A stretch of 64,000 bases of DNA, from positions 60,040,406 through 60,104,405 of the forward strand of contig NC_072897.1 in assembly GCF_027943255.1 (NCBI RefSeq), given 5' to 3'. How positions within the stretch are numbered: the stretch's first letter is position 1; the number at the start of each line of letters is the position of its first letter. Shown piece after piece: positions 40,369-51,416 of the stretch. Below the pieces are notes generated by a model that was not told where the DNA came from, searched no databases, and saw only the letters and a program-made list of their open reading frames with translations. A program made the translations under genes and the position numbers. Source of the DNA: Anastrepha obliqua (taxonomy: Eukaryota; Arthropoda; Insecta; Diptera; Tephritidae).

Positions 40369-40522
40369 GTGCACTACCGCCGTATTGGCAGTCAAAAGTT
40401 CATTGCTTGTCACTCTACACATATCTCGCTCAGCGTTCGGCAAGCAACAAATCTTCAGAAAAGTAAAGTTAACTTATTTAAAGTTATATGTCTCGTTTTA
40501 ATGATGGAAATTGAAGCTTCAG
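40369..40522 (+). CDS. Possible first exon of the Transib-like gene
   Basis: An open frame reaches ATG ATG at 40501 and a gtatgt donor at 40523. Joining to the acceptor (tttaag) at 40837 keeps one frame into the 40867 transposase segment, reading through MMEIEASGSQGTSGVRIV. The 315-bp intron is a prediction only. Translation could begin at 40501 or at an earlier in-frame codon; 40369 itself is not an ATG. Confidence 0.4.
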
Positions 40523-40837
40523 GTATGTTTTTTCCAAATTTAATAAATATTTTATAGATTTTGTTCATTAATACGGTAATTTATTGAATTTAGTACAAGG
40601 AGAAATAGTGAATTTTTTACACATATTTTGTTTATTTGTTAAGCTGAAAGTTATACTTCCAAGTCCGTCCAAGCTTGAATTTTTTTTCAGATTGTGTACA
40701 TATGCTTTGAGATGTAGAATAAAGTAGAATTAGCCGCAGAAAACCGCAGTTTAATTAATTGTGGAATTTCAAAAGTTTCATGGAACAGTTTTTTTTAAAA
40801 GCGTTTTTTATACTTGTTATTTTTTGGTTTGTTTAAG

Positions 40838-41614
40838 GTTCTCAAGGCACTTCAGGGGTTCGAATTGTGACTCGAAAATACCTATTCGACCGCATGCAAG
40901 CTCAATTAGAATTAAATAGTTTAACCTCTAAAGTCAGTCACGTGTTCGTCATGACAATGGTAGATGGCAAAGTGTGCAACGCTGCTTCTGGCACAACTTC
41001 TACCAATAAGAGCTATATTTGTGGCGCTACATCCAAAGATTTTAATCAACTGCATTCAAAGCACGATATTAACCACGAATGCCTTGAGTTTGGTTTATCT
41101 GTTTTGCACGCCAGGATAAGACTCTTTGAGAGTATTCTCCATCTTGCCTACAAGTTGCCTGTTCGAAAATACAGAGAAAGAAAGATAGAAGCGGAAAAAA
41201 CGCTCGAGAAAGACAGGAAACTTCATTTATCGGTTAAAAGTCATATTGGAGACAATTTCATGCGGATATAAAGTGGACTCGGAGAAGGATGATAAATATG
41301 CATATGACACAGCTCAGTTGTACGTTGAATTATACCCATGGCACCCGATGACACAGACAATGCACAAAATACTTGTGCATGGTGCATTAATCATAAAAAA
41401 TGCATTGGTGCCTATTGAGCAACTTTCGGAGGAAGCTGCAGAAGAAAGGAATAAACATTTTAGAACTTACCGCCAAGACTTCGCAAGAAAATTTTCCCGA
41501 GAAAACTGCAATAGAGCCATTTTTAATCGACTTTTTTTAAGTTCAGACCCTTTATTAAGCAGCACTAGAAATGTAAAAAGAGGAAAATTAAAATCATATT
41601 TACCGGAAACGTAA
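40838..41614 (+). pseudogene. Transib/RAG1-core-like transposase, C-terminal part with deletion
   Basis: The first segment (to 41272) has VMTMVDGKVCNAAS, SYICGAT (a Cys of the zinc site; its usual partner Cys seems replaced by Ser) and CLEFGLSVLHARIRLFES. At about 41249 the frame switches (an internal deletion is likely). The second segment (41246-41614) has YVELYPWHPMTQTMHKILVHG (the two-His zinc-site position) and PIEQLSEEAAEERNKHF, where the catalytic Glu is expected, then RKFSRENC and LFLSSDPLLSS. The two catalytic Asp regions are missing, so it cannot cut DNA by itself. It could still be a regulatory or domesticated fragment. Confidence 0.72.
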
Positions 41615-42064
41615 AGTTTACTCATTCCGGCCCAACCTAACGAACCTGATTCATCATATAATGAAAATTTGTAATTTTTTCCTTTAATTTGTTTCATTTT
41701 GCTTAAGTTCTTATTGACGTAAGATTATTGATTGAATTAAATATTTTTTTTTGGTTCAAATAATGTATTTTATTTGACACCTTCTGTGAAACTTGGCATT
41801 TGATAATAAATAATTAAAACATTAATAATGATGTCTATTTTATATAATTTAACCTATAAATACCCAAAAAAAAATTCATTTTCTATTTATTCTAGTACAA
41901 AATGGTTGTACCTTTAAAGATACCACGGTCATTTAAGGATTAATAATATAATAGTTCAATAAAAAAAATCCCATTGTCTAAATGATGTTGAATAAAAGTA
42001 TTTAAGACTATAAAAAACGTTAAAATAGTTTTGGCCGCCTAGATTATCAAAATACCGGTATGTG

Positions 42065-42600
42065 CATCGTGCTGAGTCGTGTATACAAAATGATATCGGA
42101 ACGGAGTAAGCACCGTGTGTCGAATTGACTTCGCCTAAGCAATGAGTCAGCAGAGAACGTCAATGTATAGACAAGTCTCAAGGGAGCAACGCATAGTAAA
42201 AAAAAAGTCAGAAGGTGTAGTCAATATAAGACCGTTAACCGACTCTCAGCTGATTGACCGACGACAATCAGCTGATTGACTGACGTAACCGGGACTACGG
42301 CAGCGGTATGTTTATGTTTAGGAAGAGGCATTGTGATTAATATACGAAAACAATCAACACAGTATACGGTCAAGAATGAAGAATACAAGATTGCGCCTTG
42401 CACAGAGAATATAAAAACAAAAGGAAAGAATAGAGAAGAGTAGGCGAAAGAAACTACCAAAGACAAGAAATTATACACAAACACACACGGCGTCATCCTC
42501 ATTAAAATGTAGAAATACTGCATTTGGAGGAATTTTTATAATTCGTGCTTTTCCAATTTAACACTCAGCATTTCGTTTTCATTAGTTCTTTATATCTAGG
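42065..42600. other. Mostly unassigned; TIR-like end at 42151
   Basis: cagagaacgtcaatgtatag at 42151 resembles the ends of the 3.8-kb family and matches, in inverse, the end at 48967-48998. No target duplication links the two. A small repeat (cagctgattgac at 42248 and 42270) is present. No gene is seen. Confidence 0.45.
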
Positions 42601-42900
42601 ACTAAAGTACTTTGATTCATAAAACAAACGCACTGGAAGAGCTTGAGCCCCCATATGCCAATTTTTCTCAACGATGACGAAAATTCTAAATTAAGATTGA
42701 GGAAATCACAGCCATTCAAATATAGTCAATATTGGGTATTTCTTATGGAATTATTTGCCATTATTTGGTGAATTGTAAGTTTCTGTCATGGTGGGAGCTC
42801 GCAACTTCATGCATCCATATACATATGTACATACGTATGTAAACATGTTTTCTAAATGCTCGACAGTCGCAGCTGGTGTGCGTCAAGTGCGAGCAGAATC
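42600..42900 (-). repeat. Old relative of the 3.8-kb TIR element, reverse orientation
   Basis: ccatatgccaatttt, atagtcaatattgg and ggaattatttgcc correspond to the interior of the family (compare 12895-12980 in copy 1). Strongly decayed. Confidence 0.65.
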
Positions 42901-43640
42901 AAAGTAAGATGCTGAAAACAGCAACAAGTAGCTTGTCGAAACCACACCACCATCGACACAAAATTAGCGATAGCGTAAATACAGTATAAATCTATCACTG
43001 TATTGTCAAATAGAAGTCACAAAATAATGTATATACATAGATACAATTTGCTCTACTTTATTGTCATCATTAACTGTAATGTACACCTTCACCTTGCAAC
43101 TGAATCGCTTATGCGCATAAACCTCTGCGTATATATATACAATTATATACATTTGCTTAATAATTATCGTAATTCTTATATCTGGCAGTTCGTATCTTCT
43201 GGCGAGCTTTGTCACGCCATCTAGTGTCAAGGCAAATTCATGTTTTTATTCTAGTATCTAATTCGCGCAATACTACAAGAATTTCCTATCGAAAAGGCGT
43301 CTGCGAAGCTCCCGGAAAACTAAGGAAGGATCCCTTACTGGGGCTTGCGAACTCATCCCTTCAAATTGATTGGGTAATCTTTATTAGGTTTGTGTAGAAC
43401 CATTCATGACATTTATTTTTTAAAGATAATCCCTTTGAAATGTTGGTCGCAACTGCGCCGCAATTCGACCATCCGTACACACCAATTCTGCATGACTCGT
43501 TAGAGGACTTTAATCGGTGTCTCATGAATAACTCTAGTAATGTTGGCTTCCAATGCCTCAATTCAAGCTGGTTTATCCTCAAAGCATTTAGACTTTACAT
43601 AAACCTCAAATAAAAGTCAAAATGTATGTATATATGTATG
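42901..43640. other. Unassigned; one 73-codon minus-strand frame
   Basis: A minus-strand frame at 43361-43582 (HWKPTLLELFMRHRLKSSN; GWSNCGAVATNISKGLSLK) reads like real protein but I do not recognise the family. It may belong to the neighbouring decayed transposon. Nothing else coding is seen in this stretch. Confidence 0.35.
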
Positions 43641-43649
43641 TATATGTAT

Positions 43650-44500
43650 AACACGATCGTTTGGGGGCTAATCCACTTGTCCGAGACGAGCGAAAAATTG
43701 TTCATTGAAACGACGACCCTGTACCTCCATTGTTTCACGAGCTGTACAGTAGGTAGCGCCGTCTCGTTGGAACCGAATGTTGTGGAGATCACGGGCTTCT
43801 ATTTTCGGCTTAAAAAAGTCAGAGTTACATTGGCGCCAGCTTTGCCTTTGAAGAAATAAGGGCCGATGATTCCTCCAGCCCATAGGGAGCACCAAACGGT
43901 TGTTTTCAATGGATGTAATGACTGTTCTTGAGTGGCTTTGGGCTTTTGAATGGCTTCGTTGCTGTTCAGGTAAACTACGGCAATTTTGCTTGTTGGCGTG
44001 ACCATTATGCTAAAAATGGGCCTTATCGCTGAACACAGTTCGGGTCCCAAAATGCGAATGTTCGGCGAGTCTTTTACAAGGCCAAAGACTGAAATTATGA
44101 CGCTATGGAAGGCTGGCCGGCTTCAAATCTGGGGCTTCATGTATTTTATATGCTTTCAAACCAGGGTTTTTGCGTAAGGTCGCTCAAGTAGTGCCATAAG
44201 ATAAGCCAAGTTGTTGAGATCGGCGCCAAGTCGAATCGTCCGAATCTCTGGCGAAACTCTCATTTACAGCTGCAAAATTCTCTTAACTTCGGACTGTACG
44301 TGGTCCAATCAGTCAATTATCAACCAATAATGCAAAATTATTCTAAGTTTTGCCGAGGATTTGACGGATATTGCGTATGGTAGGACGGTTATGTACACCA
44401 TAAGTTGGTCTGAGCGCGCGTTGAACACTTTTCACCGAGCGTCGATTTTCGTAATAAATTTGTACCATTTGTAAACGTTGTTGAGGTGTAAGTATTTCTA
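43650..44500 (-). pseudogene. Decayed Tc1/mariner-group transposase
   Basis: Scattered minus-strand pieces: LHPLKTTVWCSLWAGGIIGPYF, IRFQRDGATYCTARETM and RFNEQFFARLGQVDWPP. These match the core of the same transposase group as 32912-33994 (Asp in the QRDGAT box). Many frame changes and stops; dead. Confidence 0.75.
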
Positions 44501-44749
44501 TGATGAAATGTCAATGAATACTGAAAAAATTCTGAATTTAGTTTGACAGTAGTCACGCGTGATCTGTGAAAAACCCCCTATTCGAAGAAGTAACTCCAAT
44601 CTGATCACCCGTTATAAGAAACTTACAAAAAGTTTACGAATCTTATGTACTATAATAATATGCTTCCTTGCTCTTCTGGGAGATAACATGACTTTTGCTA
44701 TTTGTGGCCACTGCTGCCCTAATAGCTCCATACATTACTTCAATTAAGG
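44501..44749. other. No recognisable feature
   Basis: A/T-rich stretch without a convincing gene; the 62-codon plus frame at 44559-44747 has no domain. Confidence 0.4.
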
Positions 44750-45180
44750 TACATACCTGACTATCGATTTCATTATCGTTCTTTAAAGAAACATTGTTTT
44801 TTATATGGGTACTAATTTATTTCCTGTACTTAGGCCAGTTTATAAGATTGGAATTATGGAGCTGATTACCCGCTGTTCTACTGCGAGGACTACCTTCCAT
44901 GGTTATAATACACGGAGAATGATCGGGGGACAATTCTTGGAATGAAGATGCTGTTACAATCTTGCAAGCAATACCCTTTATAAAACCGAAATCAATTAGG
45001 TCAGGCGTCTTCTACGTTTTTTTAAAACTTACATCTTGTATTAGATTGCTGCACATGGATGTGGAATGTAAGTCACCGCATATCACACAAACGCTTGGTA
45101 AAGAATATTAGATACGAGTGGGGCCAAATTCCTGGACGTTGTACGGGACTCTTACGTCTTAGCGGTTCTTCTATTGCAAT
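44750..45180 (-). pseudogene. Jockey-like non-LTR remnant (ORF1 knuckle and endonuclease)
   Basis: Minus-strand text reads CVICGDLHSTSMC (zinc-knuckle-like), then in another frame ELSPDHSPCIITMEG, which is the SDH-like end of an APE endonuclease, and NWPKYRK. The arrangement suggests the end of ORF1 and the endonuclease of a Jockey-type element with the middle deleted. Confidence 0.5.
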
Positions 45181-45451
45181 TTTACGATGCAGAAGATACG
45201 CAGGTTGTATATAGGACACACTTCCCTTTTCTTTAAATATTTTGCTGTTGGCTCAAGATATACACGAAACATTGGTTGCGGAATTTTGTTCCTGTTTTTT
45301 ATATTAAATATAGACTTTATTTCGAATTCCGACCATAATTTTGGACGGAACTACATTATGCTCAACTCCTTTCAGAATTACTACAAGGCACTTATTGCCT
45401 TTAAGCTGGTACGTGTAGTATTGTTTCTTAAGCAAATCGAAGTTACTTATT
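45181..45451. other. No recognisable feature
   Basis: A 102-codon plus frame crosses into the RTE remnant and has no domain; no other signal. Confidence 0.4.
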
Positions 45452-46660
45452 CCTTCTTCTTCTTAATTGGCTTACGTGATTTTGGCCGAGTTTAACAAAG
45501 CGCGCCAGGCATTTCTTTCTCGTGCTAACCGACGCCAGTTGGACACATCAAGTGAAGCCAAGTCTTTCTCCACCTGATCTATCCAACGCAGATGAGGCCT
45601 TCCTCTTCCTCTTTTACCAGCAGCTGGTACCGCATCGAATACTTTCAAAGTCGGAGCGTTTGTATCCATTCGGACGACATGACCCAGCCAGCGTAGCCGC
45701 TGGATCTTTATTCGCTGCATAATGTCTATGCTGTCGTTAAGCTCATACAGCTCATTGTTCTAAAAATCTAGAGCAGAATCTTTCTCTCAAATACTCCAAG
45801 CGAAGCTTCATCGGATATTGCCATCGTCCAAGCTTCTGGGCCATACGTTAGGAAGGGCATGATGAGAGCCTTGTAGAGTGTTAGTTTTGTTCGTCGAGAA
45901 AGGGCTTTACTATTCAATTGTCTACCTAGTCCAAAGTAGCACTTGTTGGCAAGAGAGATTCTTCGTTGGACTTCAAGGCTGACATTGTTATCGGTGCTAA
46001 TGCTGTTTAAATAAAAGAAGTCTTTTACCACCTCAAAATCATAACTGTCTACAGTGATGTGGATAGCATAGCCGTATTAGTTTTACGGAGATACCAAATT
46101 CAGGCATCGCGGCATGTAGGTAACTCCTTTTCGCTTTGTCGTTGAATGCAGCTTTGAAATTGACGAAAAGATTTGGCGTATTGTGAATATCTGATTGATG
46201 GTGGACTTTCAAGATCTAAAGCCCCACTGATATGGTCCAATCAGTTGGTTGATAGTGGGCTTCAGTCTTTCACACAAATTAGAAGTCTAGTCCCGCAATA
46301 ATTAGCACAGATTGGAGGATTCTTATAGATTGGGTAGGGACACTTAAATTCTAAACGGCAGGCATGCTTTCATCTGATCATGTTTTGCATAGATGATACA
46401 TGCAGCTCCTTCTGAATAGCTCAGCCGTCAGTCCGTCAGCTTCCACGCCTTTGCTGTTCTTTAGCCGCGTTATTGCTATTCTCACCTCGTTATGGTCGGG
46501 TAGCGAAGAGAGAGTTCCGTCGTAAATGATTGGGGTATCGGGATCTTCACATTATCTGTGGCATGCGCAGCTGTTACCATTTAGCAAGTTCGTGATGTAC
46601 TTCCTTCAAAATTTAAGTACGCTCTTGATGTCAGTCGCCAGATCGCCGTCTTTTTTCCAC
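45452..46660 (-). pseudogene. RTE remnant, 3' half
   Basis: It begins at the (aag)n tail (45452-45466) and follows the intact RTE at 17009-18690: RLRWLGHVVRM, GKRGRGRPHLRW, VSLEVQRRISLANKCYFG. About 380 bp are deleted near 46065, where text jumps back to the region before GKDLSEP, and then RT text continues in broken frames to about 46660. It is about 90 percent like the intact copy by eye in the C-terminal part. Confidence 0.85.
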
Positions 46661-46670
46661 ATAGGCAGGA

Positions 46671-47395
46671 TTGGATCGAGGCGAAAATCTGTACCGACGC
46701 GTGCACCTGTACCGACGCGTGCACGGTTCCAAGATGGAATTGGGAGTCGGAGCAAAGGTTTTCTCTAAATCAGCCAATTCATCTACCTCGTTTAATCTGC
46801 CGAATACTGCTACTGTTTTTCAACCAGAAATCTTTGCGATCCTGCAGGTATGCAAAATGCTTAGGGAACGCGGGATCGAGGGAGATATTAACATTTCCTA
46901 TGATAGTCAAGCCGCGATTAAGACTCTGACGACGGCATGGTGCAGAACGAAATTAGTAAACTCCTGTAAGGAGGAGATCAAATCTCTGGGGTGTGAAGGT
47001 AACATTTCTCTGATCTGGCCTTCAGAACATAGGAACATAGAGAGAAATGAAATTGCTGATGAGCTTGCCAGGTAGGGGACTGAATTGGCTTCAGAGGCCT
47101 CCTACCCGGGCATCGGCATCCACCTGACAGTTGCTGAAAGGTAACTGCACGAAGTATTTCTCAAGAAAGCGCAGAAAAGATGGAGTTCCATTTCTTCATG
47201 TGCTATTTCGAAAACCCTTTGGCCCCATTAAGATATACGAAGGACTCAGAAAGTCCTTTAAACTCCTCGCTATTCAATTTCCAAACTCGTAGCTGTGTTT
47301 ACCGGCACACCCACGGAAAAAAAGGTTACCGTTTAACTCTCATTGCTGAAGCTGTAGGGACATTTCAGATAAGAAGACTCTAGAGCACTTTCTCT
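46671..47395 (+). pseudogene. Non-LTR RNase H fragment (R1/LOA-like)
   Basis: Open to 47075: VFQPEIFAILQVCKMLRERG, INISYDSQAAIKTL, SLIWPSEHRNIERNEIADELAR. This is an RNase H domain with the Glu, Asp and C-terminal Asp positions visible. A stop follows, and text such as GTELASEAS then shows the usual downstream region. A related, longer element lies at 56300-59660. Confidence 0.75.
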
Positions 47396-48087
47396 GAAAA
47401 TGTCCGGATTTCAATTTTTAAATGACGGTTGTCAAATCAAGTGCACAACGAGCTATCCTGGGTTGTTTTGCTTTCTCACATTAGCTTGCTCTCGAACGGA
47501 TATTTGGAAGCTGTGAGCTGCTTGAACCATATGTGAAGAAGCGTTCTGCGGCTTCCAAGTGAATGGCAATCAGTGACTTTCCCCACTTGTCTGGACTTCT
47601 ACATATGGAACAATCCTCCAGAAATCCCCTTGCTAACCAGAAAATCATGTATAGGGACATGAATGTAACGACCAGATCCATGTCAAAGCTATTATAATTA
47701 GAGATGATCTCCACATGCAAGCCTTTCATCGCTCTAGAGCACTTTCTCTGAAAATGTCCGGATTTCAATTTTTAAATGACGGTTGTCAAATCAAGTGCAC
47801 AACGAGCTATCCTGGGTTGTTTTGCTTTCTCACATTAGCTTGCTCTCGAACGGATACTCGGAAGACGTGAGCTGCTTGAACCATATGTGAAGAAGCGTTC
47901 TGCAGCTTCCAAGTGAATGGCAATCAGTGACTTTCCCCACTTGTCTGGACTTCTACATATGGAACAATCCTCCAGAAATCCCCTTGCTAACCAGAAAATC
48001 ATGTATAGGGACATGAATGTAACGACCAGATCCATGTCAAAGCTATTATAATTAGAGATGATCTCCACATGCAAGCCTTTCATCGCT
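47378..48087. repeat. 355-bp direct tandem duplication
   Basis: 47378-47732 and 47733-48087 are almost identical (differences near 47500-47560). Each begins ctctagagcactttctctg and ends at catcgctc. Most of the unit matches the leader of the RTE element (minus strand). Minus-strand frames of about 82 codons occur in both copies but are leader sequence. Confidence 0.9.
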
Positions 48088-48099
48088 CACCTGATCATT

Positions 48100-48530
48100 T
48101 TATGACAACGCGCTTGAAGAAAATTAGACTCGACAGATGCAAGCACGGTGGCACGCGGTCAACGGCCATGAAAATATTCTTTTCACAGTTCAGAAAATGT
48201 TCACTGTTGAAGAAGTTTTTAATAAGCAAACGATGAAATATATGCTAAAACTTCTACAGACACAAAAAATGTTGTTCCAAGGGTTCAGCAATATTCCTGA
48301 GTTTATAGCCGTCTGCAAGTCCAGGTCTGAATCTTTTGGACTAGAGTTCGTGGTCAGATTTAGAGAGCATGGCCTGTCGAAGACCTCACAGAAGTTTTGA
48401 GAGTGTTAAACAATCTTTGGTTCGAGCAGCGTCGTCAATGTCCATGGAAATCGTGCGTGCTGCAATAGCTGAATGGGATAATCGTTTAAAGGCTTGTATA
48501 ATAACAAATAGTGACCATTTCGACTGAATG
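48100..48530 (+). pseudogene. Decayed Tc1/mariner-type transposase fragment
   Basis: MFTVEEVFNKQTMKY resembles the first-Asp region of a family transposase. After a frame change, SVKQSLVRAASSMSMEIVRAA and LKACIITNSDHFD form a typical transposase C-terminus. The region with the second and third catalytic residues is missing or unreadable. Confidence 0.6.
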
Positions 48531-48966
48531 GAATTTGGTTTTTTTATAATTTACATGATTGAATAAAACTAGCTACATACTTTTTTTGTCGAATATTAAA
48601 ATTCACACATCGAATAATATTGTATTACTTCATAGTAAAGATCTAAAAACTTGTTTAAGTAAATTATGAAACAACTTGTTGACGCTTTATAAGTAATAAT
48701 TTTTGGCACAATACTGTGCTTGTGAATGTGTGCCGAATTTCTTGAGAACTTTGTTGTGGCAAGTATACGCAGCCGCATTTATGGTTAAAACGTTAGCCTA
48801 CAGCTTTCACATTGTTAGTTTTTAATGACAAACGAGTTCTACTCGACTGCTGCTAAGTTTACATAATTTAGTCTCTCATTTTACCTTTTGGTTTGTGGTG
48901 ATTTGTCTTCGTGTACGTATCATGTGTAGTCTACGAGTACCGCTCAAAATTCCATGCATTCCTATC
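48531..48966. other. No recognisable feature
   Basis: A/T-rich; one 60-codon minus frame without domain. Confidence 0.4.
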
Positions 48967-49330
48967 ATTGAGACTTCTCTATACATTAACGTTCTCTGTA
49001 CTTTGCTCCTAGAAATAAGCGTTCGAACTTATGAATGAATTTGTTTTTATTGTGCTGTACAATATCTGAAACTGTTAAGCGCCGCCGCGACTAAACGATT
49101 CATGGGCGCTACGGCTGTACCTAGGAATGCATTTTGTTCTGGTAAGTCGACAGGCTGAGAAGTTTAGCTTTGGAAAATACACATGTAGAGGCATAAAGTG
49201 AGTGATGCTTTGTGAGTGAGGTTATATGTACATGCTTATGTGTATACCAATAAGCATTGTTTTGCTGGGAGTTCAAAATACAAATATGTACGTTCATATG
49301 CTAGGGCATCAAGGGTGCATACTTACACAT
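48967..49330 (+). repeat. Transposon end at 48998 and old 3.8-kb family relative
   Basis: tgagacttctctatacattaacg ends in gttctctg at 48998, a family-type terminus. The following text (tactttgctcctagaaata, gcattttgttct, aagcattgttttgctg) parallels 39278-39590, i.e. the older family relative. Confidence 0.6.
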
Positions 49331-49339
49331 CGGTCAAAC

Positions 49340-50346
49340 ATGAGTTTCGAACAAAGAGCTAATAGCAAATTTTGTTTTAAAATCGGTAAAACGTTTACCG
49401 AAACATTTGAATTGATGGAAAAAGTTTATGGTAGTGATTGTCTATTTCGTGCCAGTGCTCATGAATGGTTTACACGTTTCGGAGATGGTTGTGAGGACAT
49501 AAATGACAATGAACATACGGGCCGCCCAAAATCAGTAATCACCGAAAACTCCATCGAAATTGTTCGTAAATTTATCAAAAATGAGCCGAAATCTTTGGAG
49601 AAATTCATGGAATGGGAGTTGAATATCTCCAAAACATCGATTTATCGCATTTTTACTAATCATTTGGTATTACGAAAGGTCTGAGCACGTTTCATTCCGT
49701 ACAAGTTAACTGAGGGCCAAAAATTGCTCAGAACTCAACATGAGGTCTTATTAAAGAGGCGAGAAAAGACGAGAACCTCCTTTGCAACGTTGTAACTTGT
49801 GATGAAACGTGGTGTTTCCAACATGAACCTGAAACTAAGAGTCACAGTGCCGAATGAAAGACCCCAGACGAGCCACCACCCAAAAAATCGCATTTGGAGA
49901 AGTCAAAAATCAAGTCGATGGTCATTTGTTTTTACGATGCCAAGGTAATCGTGCCAACGGGCCAAACCGTCAATGCAATTTACTATCCTGGCGTTTTCAA
50001 GCGTTTGTTTCATCGCATTCGTCGAATTCACCTTGAATACCGCGAAGGAGGAAGCTGGCGCTTATTGCATGATAATGCACTATCTCATCGATCCACTGTT
50101 GTGACTGATTTTTTGACTAGATATCGCATTTTAACCATCAATCACTCACCGTATTCGCCTGATATAGCTCCCTTTGACTTCTACCTATTCGTAAATTTGC
50201 ATTTGACAATGAAGGGAAAACGTTTTGCCATCCAAAAGGCTTGTACCGACGTCCTGAAGGACATTCCGGTCAATGACCTGAAATACTCTTTCGAAAAGCT
50301 TTTAGATCGCGCAAAAAAGTGTTATTTTATATGTTGGTCCTTATAG
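49340..50346 (+). pseudogene. Mariner transposase (irritans-like), frameshifted
   Basis: The ATG at 49340 (MSFEQRANSKFCFKIGKT) begins a mariner transposase: HTH-like region, HTGRPKSVITENSIE, NISKTSIYRI. A TGA at 49682 and frame changes follow. The core is readable: CDETWCFQ, then VPTGQTVNAIYYPGVFKRL, LLHDNALSHRS and YSPDIAPFDFY, giving three Asp. The C-terminus is cut (RAKKCYFICW instead of the usual tail). About 335 residues, close to full mariner length (about 345). Confidence 0.88.
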
Positions 50347-50399
50347 CCATTAGTCGGCCATTAGCCAATTTGATTTCCTACAGAAGCCGAAAACTGTGC

Positions 50400-50430
50400 A
50401 AAGCCGTGCAGAGAGAGAGAGAGAGAATTC
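50400..50430. repeat. Short (ga)n microsatellite
   Basis: gagagagagagagagaga at about 50411-50428. Confidence 0.85.
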
Positions 50431-50499
50431 ACTGCGATCAGCTCTGTTAAAAATTTCACATCACGGCCGCGATTAGACTTCAAACTTGATAATTCAAAC

Positions 50500-50760
50500 T
50501 ATTCGTAGCCCGTGAGACTTATCTATATCATTAACATTCTCTGTAAGAAGTGATACAAATATAAGGAAGCAGCATCACTAGTCACATAGGACATCGGGTG
50601 TCAGGTAGCAAAATATGTGAATGTAGTTTAAATAGCGTCTAGCGTTAGGTAATTATTTGCATGTTTATAGCTAAACTAAGTAGCAGTAAATATAAGCTAG
50701 AAGTTTTAGATTCGTTTTAACAAGTTGTTGGCTCTTAGAAATTTGTAGACAGTAAAGATA
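50500..50760. other. TIR-like end at 50536; otherwise unassigned
   Basis: gtgagacttatctatatcattaacattctctg ends at 50536 and resembles the 48998 terminus. No partner end with matching flanks was found. The rest shows no gene. Confidence 0.4.
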
Positions 50761-51117
50761 TTACTTGCGGAGGGTTCTTAAAGAAAACCAAGTGCGTGAG
50801 AGGATCCAAAGAATTGTTTTCATGATCTGTTTTGTAATCTCTAGGAGGATGCCATTCTTAAAGTAGCATTTATGAAGCATTGATGGTAGTTTAGAAACAC
50901 TTCTTGCGACGGCATCAGCGTTTTTATTGCCGGTAATCCCGGTTGGATCGTGTGTTGGACACCAAATGGCATTGATGCATGATTGGCTATCTGTGCATGT
51001 AACTATATTGCTCTTAATTTGTTTGGCATAAATGGAGGCTTCTAACAAAGCCGCTGTTTCTGCCTGTAAGAGCAGAGCATATAGGGTGCAAAAGACTTTG
51101 TTTGATCGTGTCCTCAT
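50761..51117 (-). pseudogene. Non-LTR RNase H fragment
   Basis: Minus-strand frame: LLLQAETAALLEASIYAKQIK (Glu position), VTCTDSQSCINAI (Asp) and HDPTGITGNKNADAVAR (last Asp region). The domain is shortened, with part of the middle missing before CPTHDPTG. Confidence 0.7.
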
Positions 51118-51400
51118 TTCCCTTTAGGACAGCAAAAGGTGTAGAGATTTGGGTATTCTGCACATCTGCTCCAGCCATTTGATTCGTTGACTATTTATAA
51201 AGCGTACTGCGTTACTATTTTGAATCAATGCATAGAGTTCGTGATTGTATCTTATCCAGTATGTTCCGTCATCTCGGCGGAAGGAAAAATACATTTTTCA
51301 CATGTTGTTTTAAGTACCCATACCTCGCTGGTGTATGTTAATATGCCAAGCTGCACTCATGGCCTTCGACCACTTCAAGGGTAGTCGAGTCCTGTAAATC
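51118..51400 (-). pseudogene. RTE-like C-terminal fragment, left part
   Basis: Minus text FRRDDGTYWIRYNHELYALIQ and FINSQRIKWLEQMCRIPK matches the C-terminal region that follows RT in RTE-type proteins. It is separated from 51835-52365 by an inserted plus-strand fragment. Confidence 0.55.
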
Positions 51401-51416
51401 CAGGCTGAACTATGGC

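Larger units (their letters stand above)
40232..42064 (+). mobile_element. Transib-like (RAG1-related) DNA transposon, non-autonomous
   Basis: Thirty-six bp at 40232-40267 (cacataccggtattttgata...) are repeated exactly in inverse at 42029-42064. The flanks are a perfect 5-bp duplication, catcg (40227-40231 and 42065-42069). A CAC start and 5-bp duplications with C first and G last fit Transib. The 1833-bp element encodes a truncated transposase resembling the C-terminal half of the RAG1/Transib core. Identical long ends suggest recent mobilisation, probably by a source of transposase elsewhere. Confidence 0.85.

Noticed and set aside
40232..42064. A domesticated RAG1 gene
   Set aside because: The coding sequence lies between perfect transposon ends with a target duplication, lacks the first two catalytic Asp regions and has a frame break, so a defective transposon is the simpler reading.
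47481..48083. Two 82-95 codon minus-strand ORFs as a duplicated gene
   Set aside because: They lie in the RTE-like leader sequence of the 355-bp duplication and match non-coding leader of the intact RTE.
42151..48998. One 6.8-kb transposon bounded by the cagagaacgt-type ends
   Set aside because: The ends are inverse and similar, but the flanking bases do not match as a target duplication and the interior is a mixture of unrelated decayed elements.
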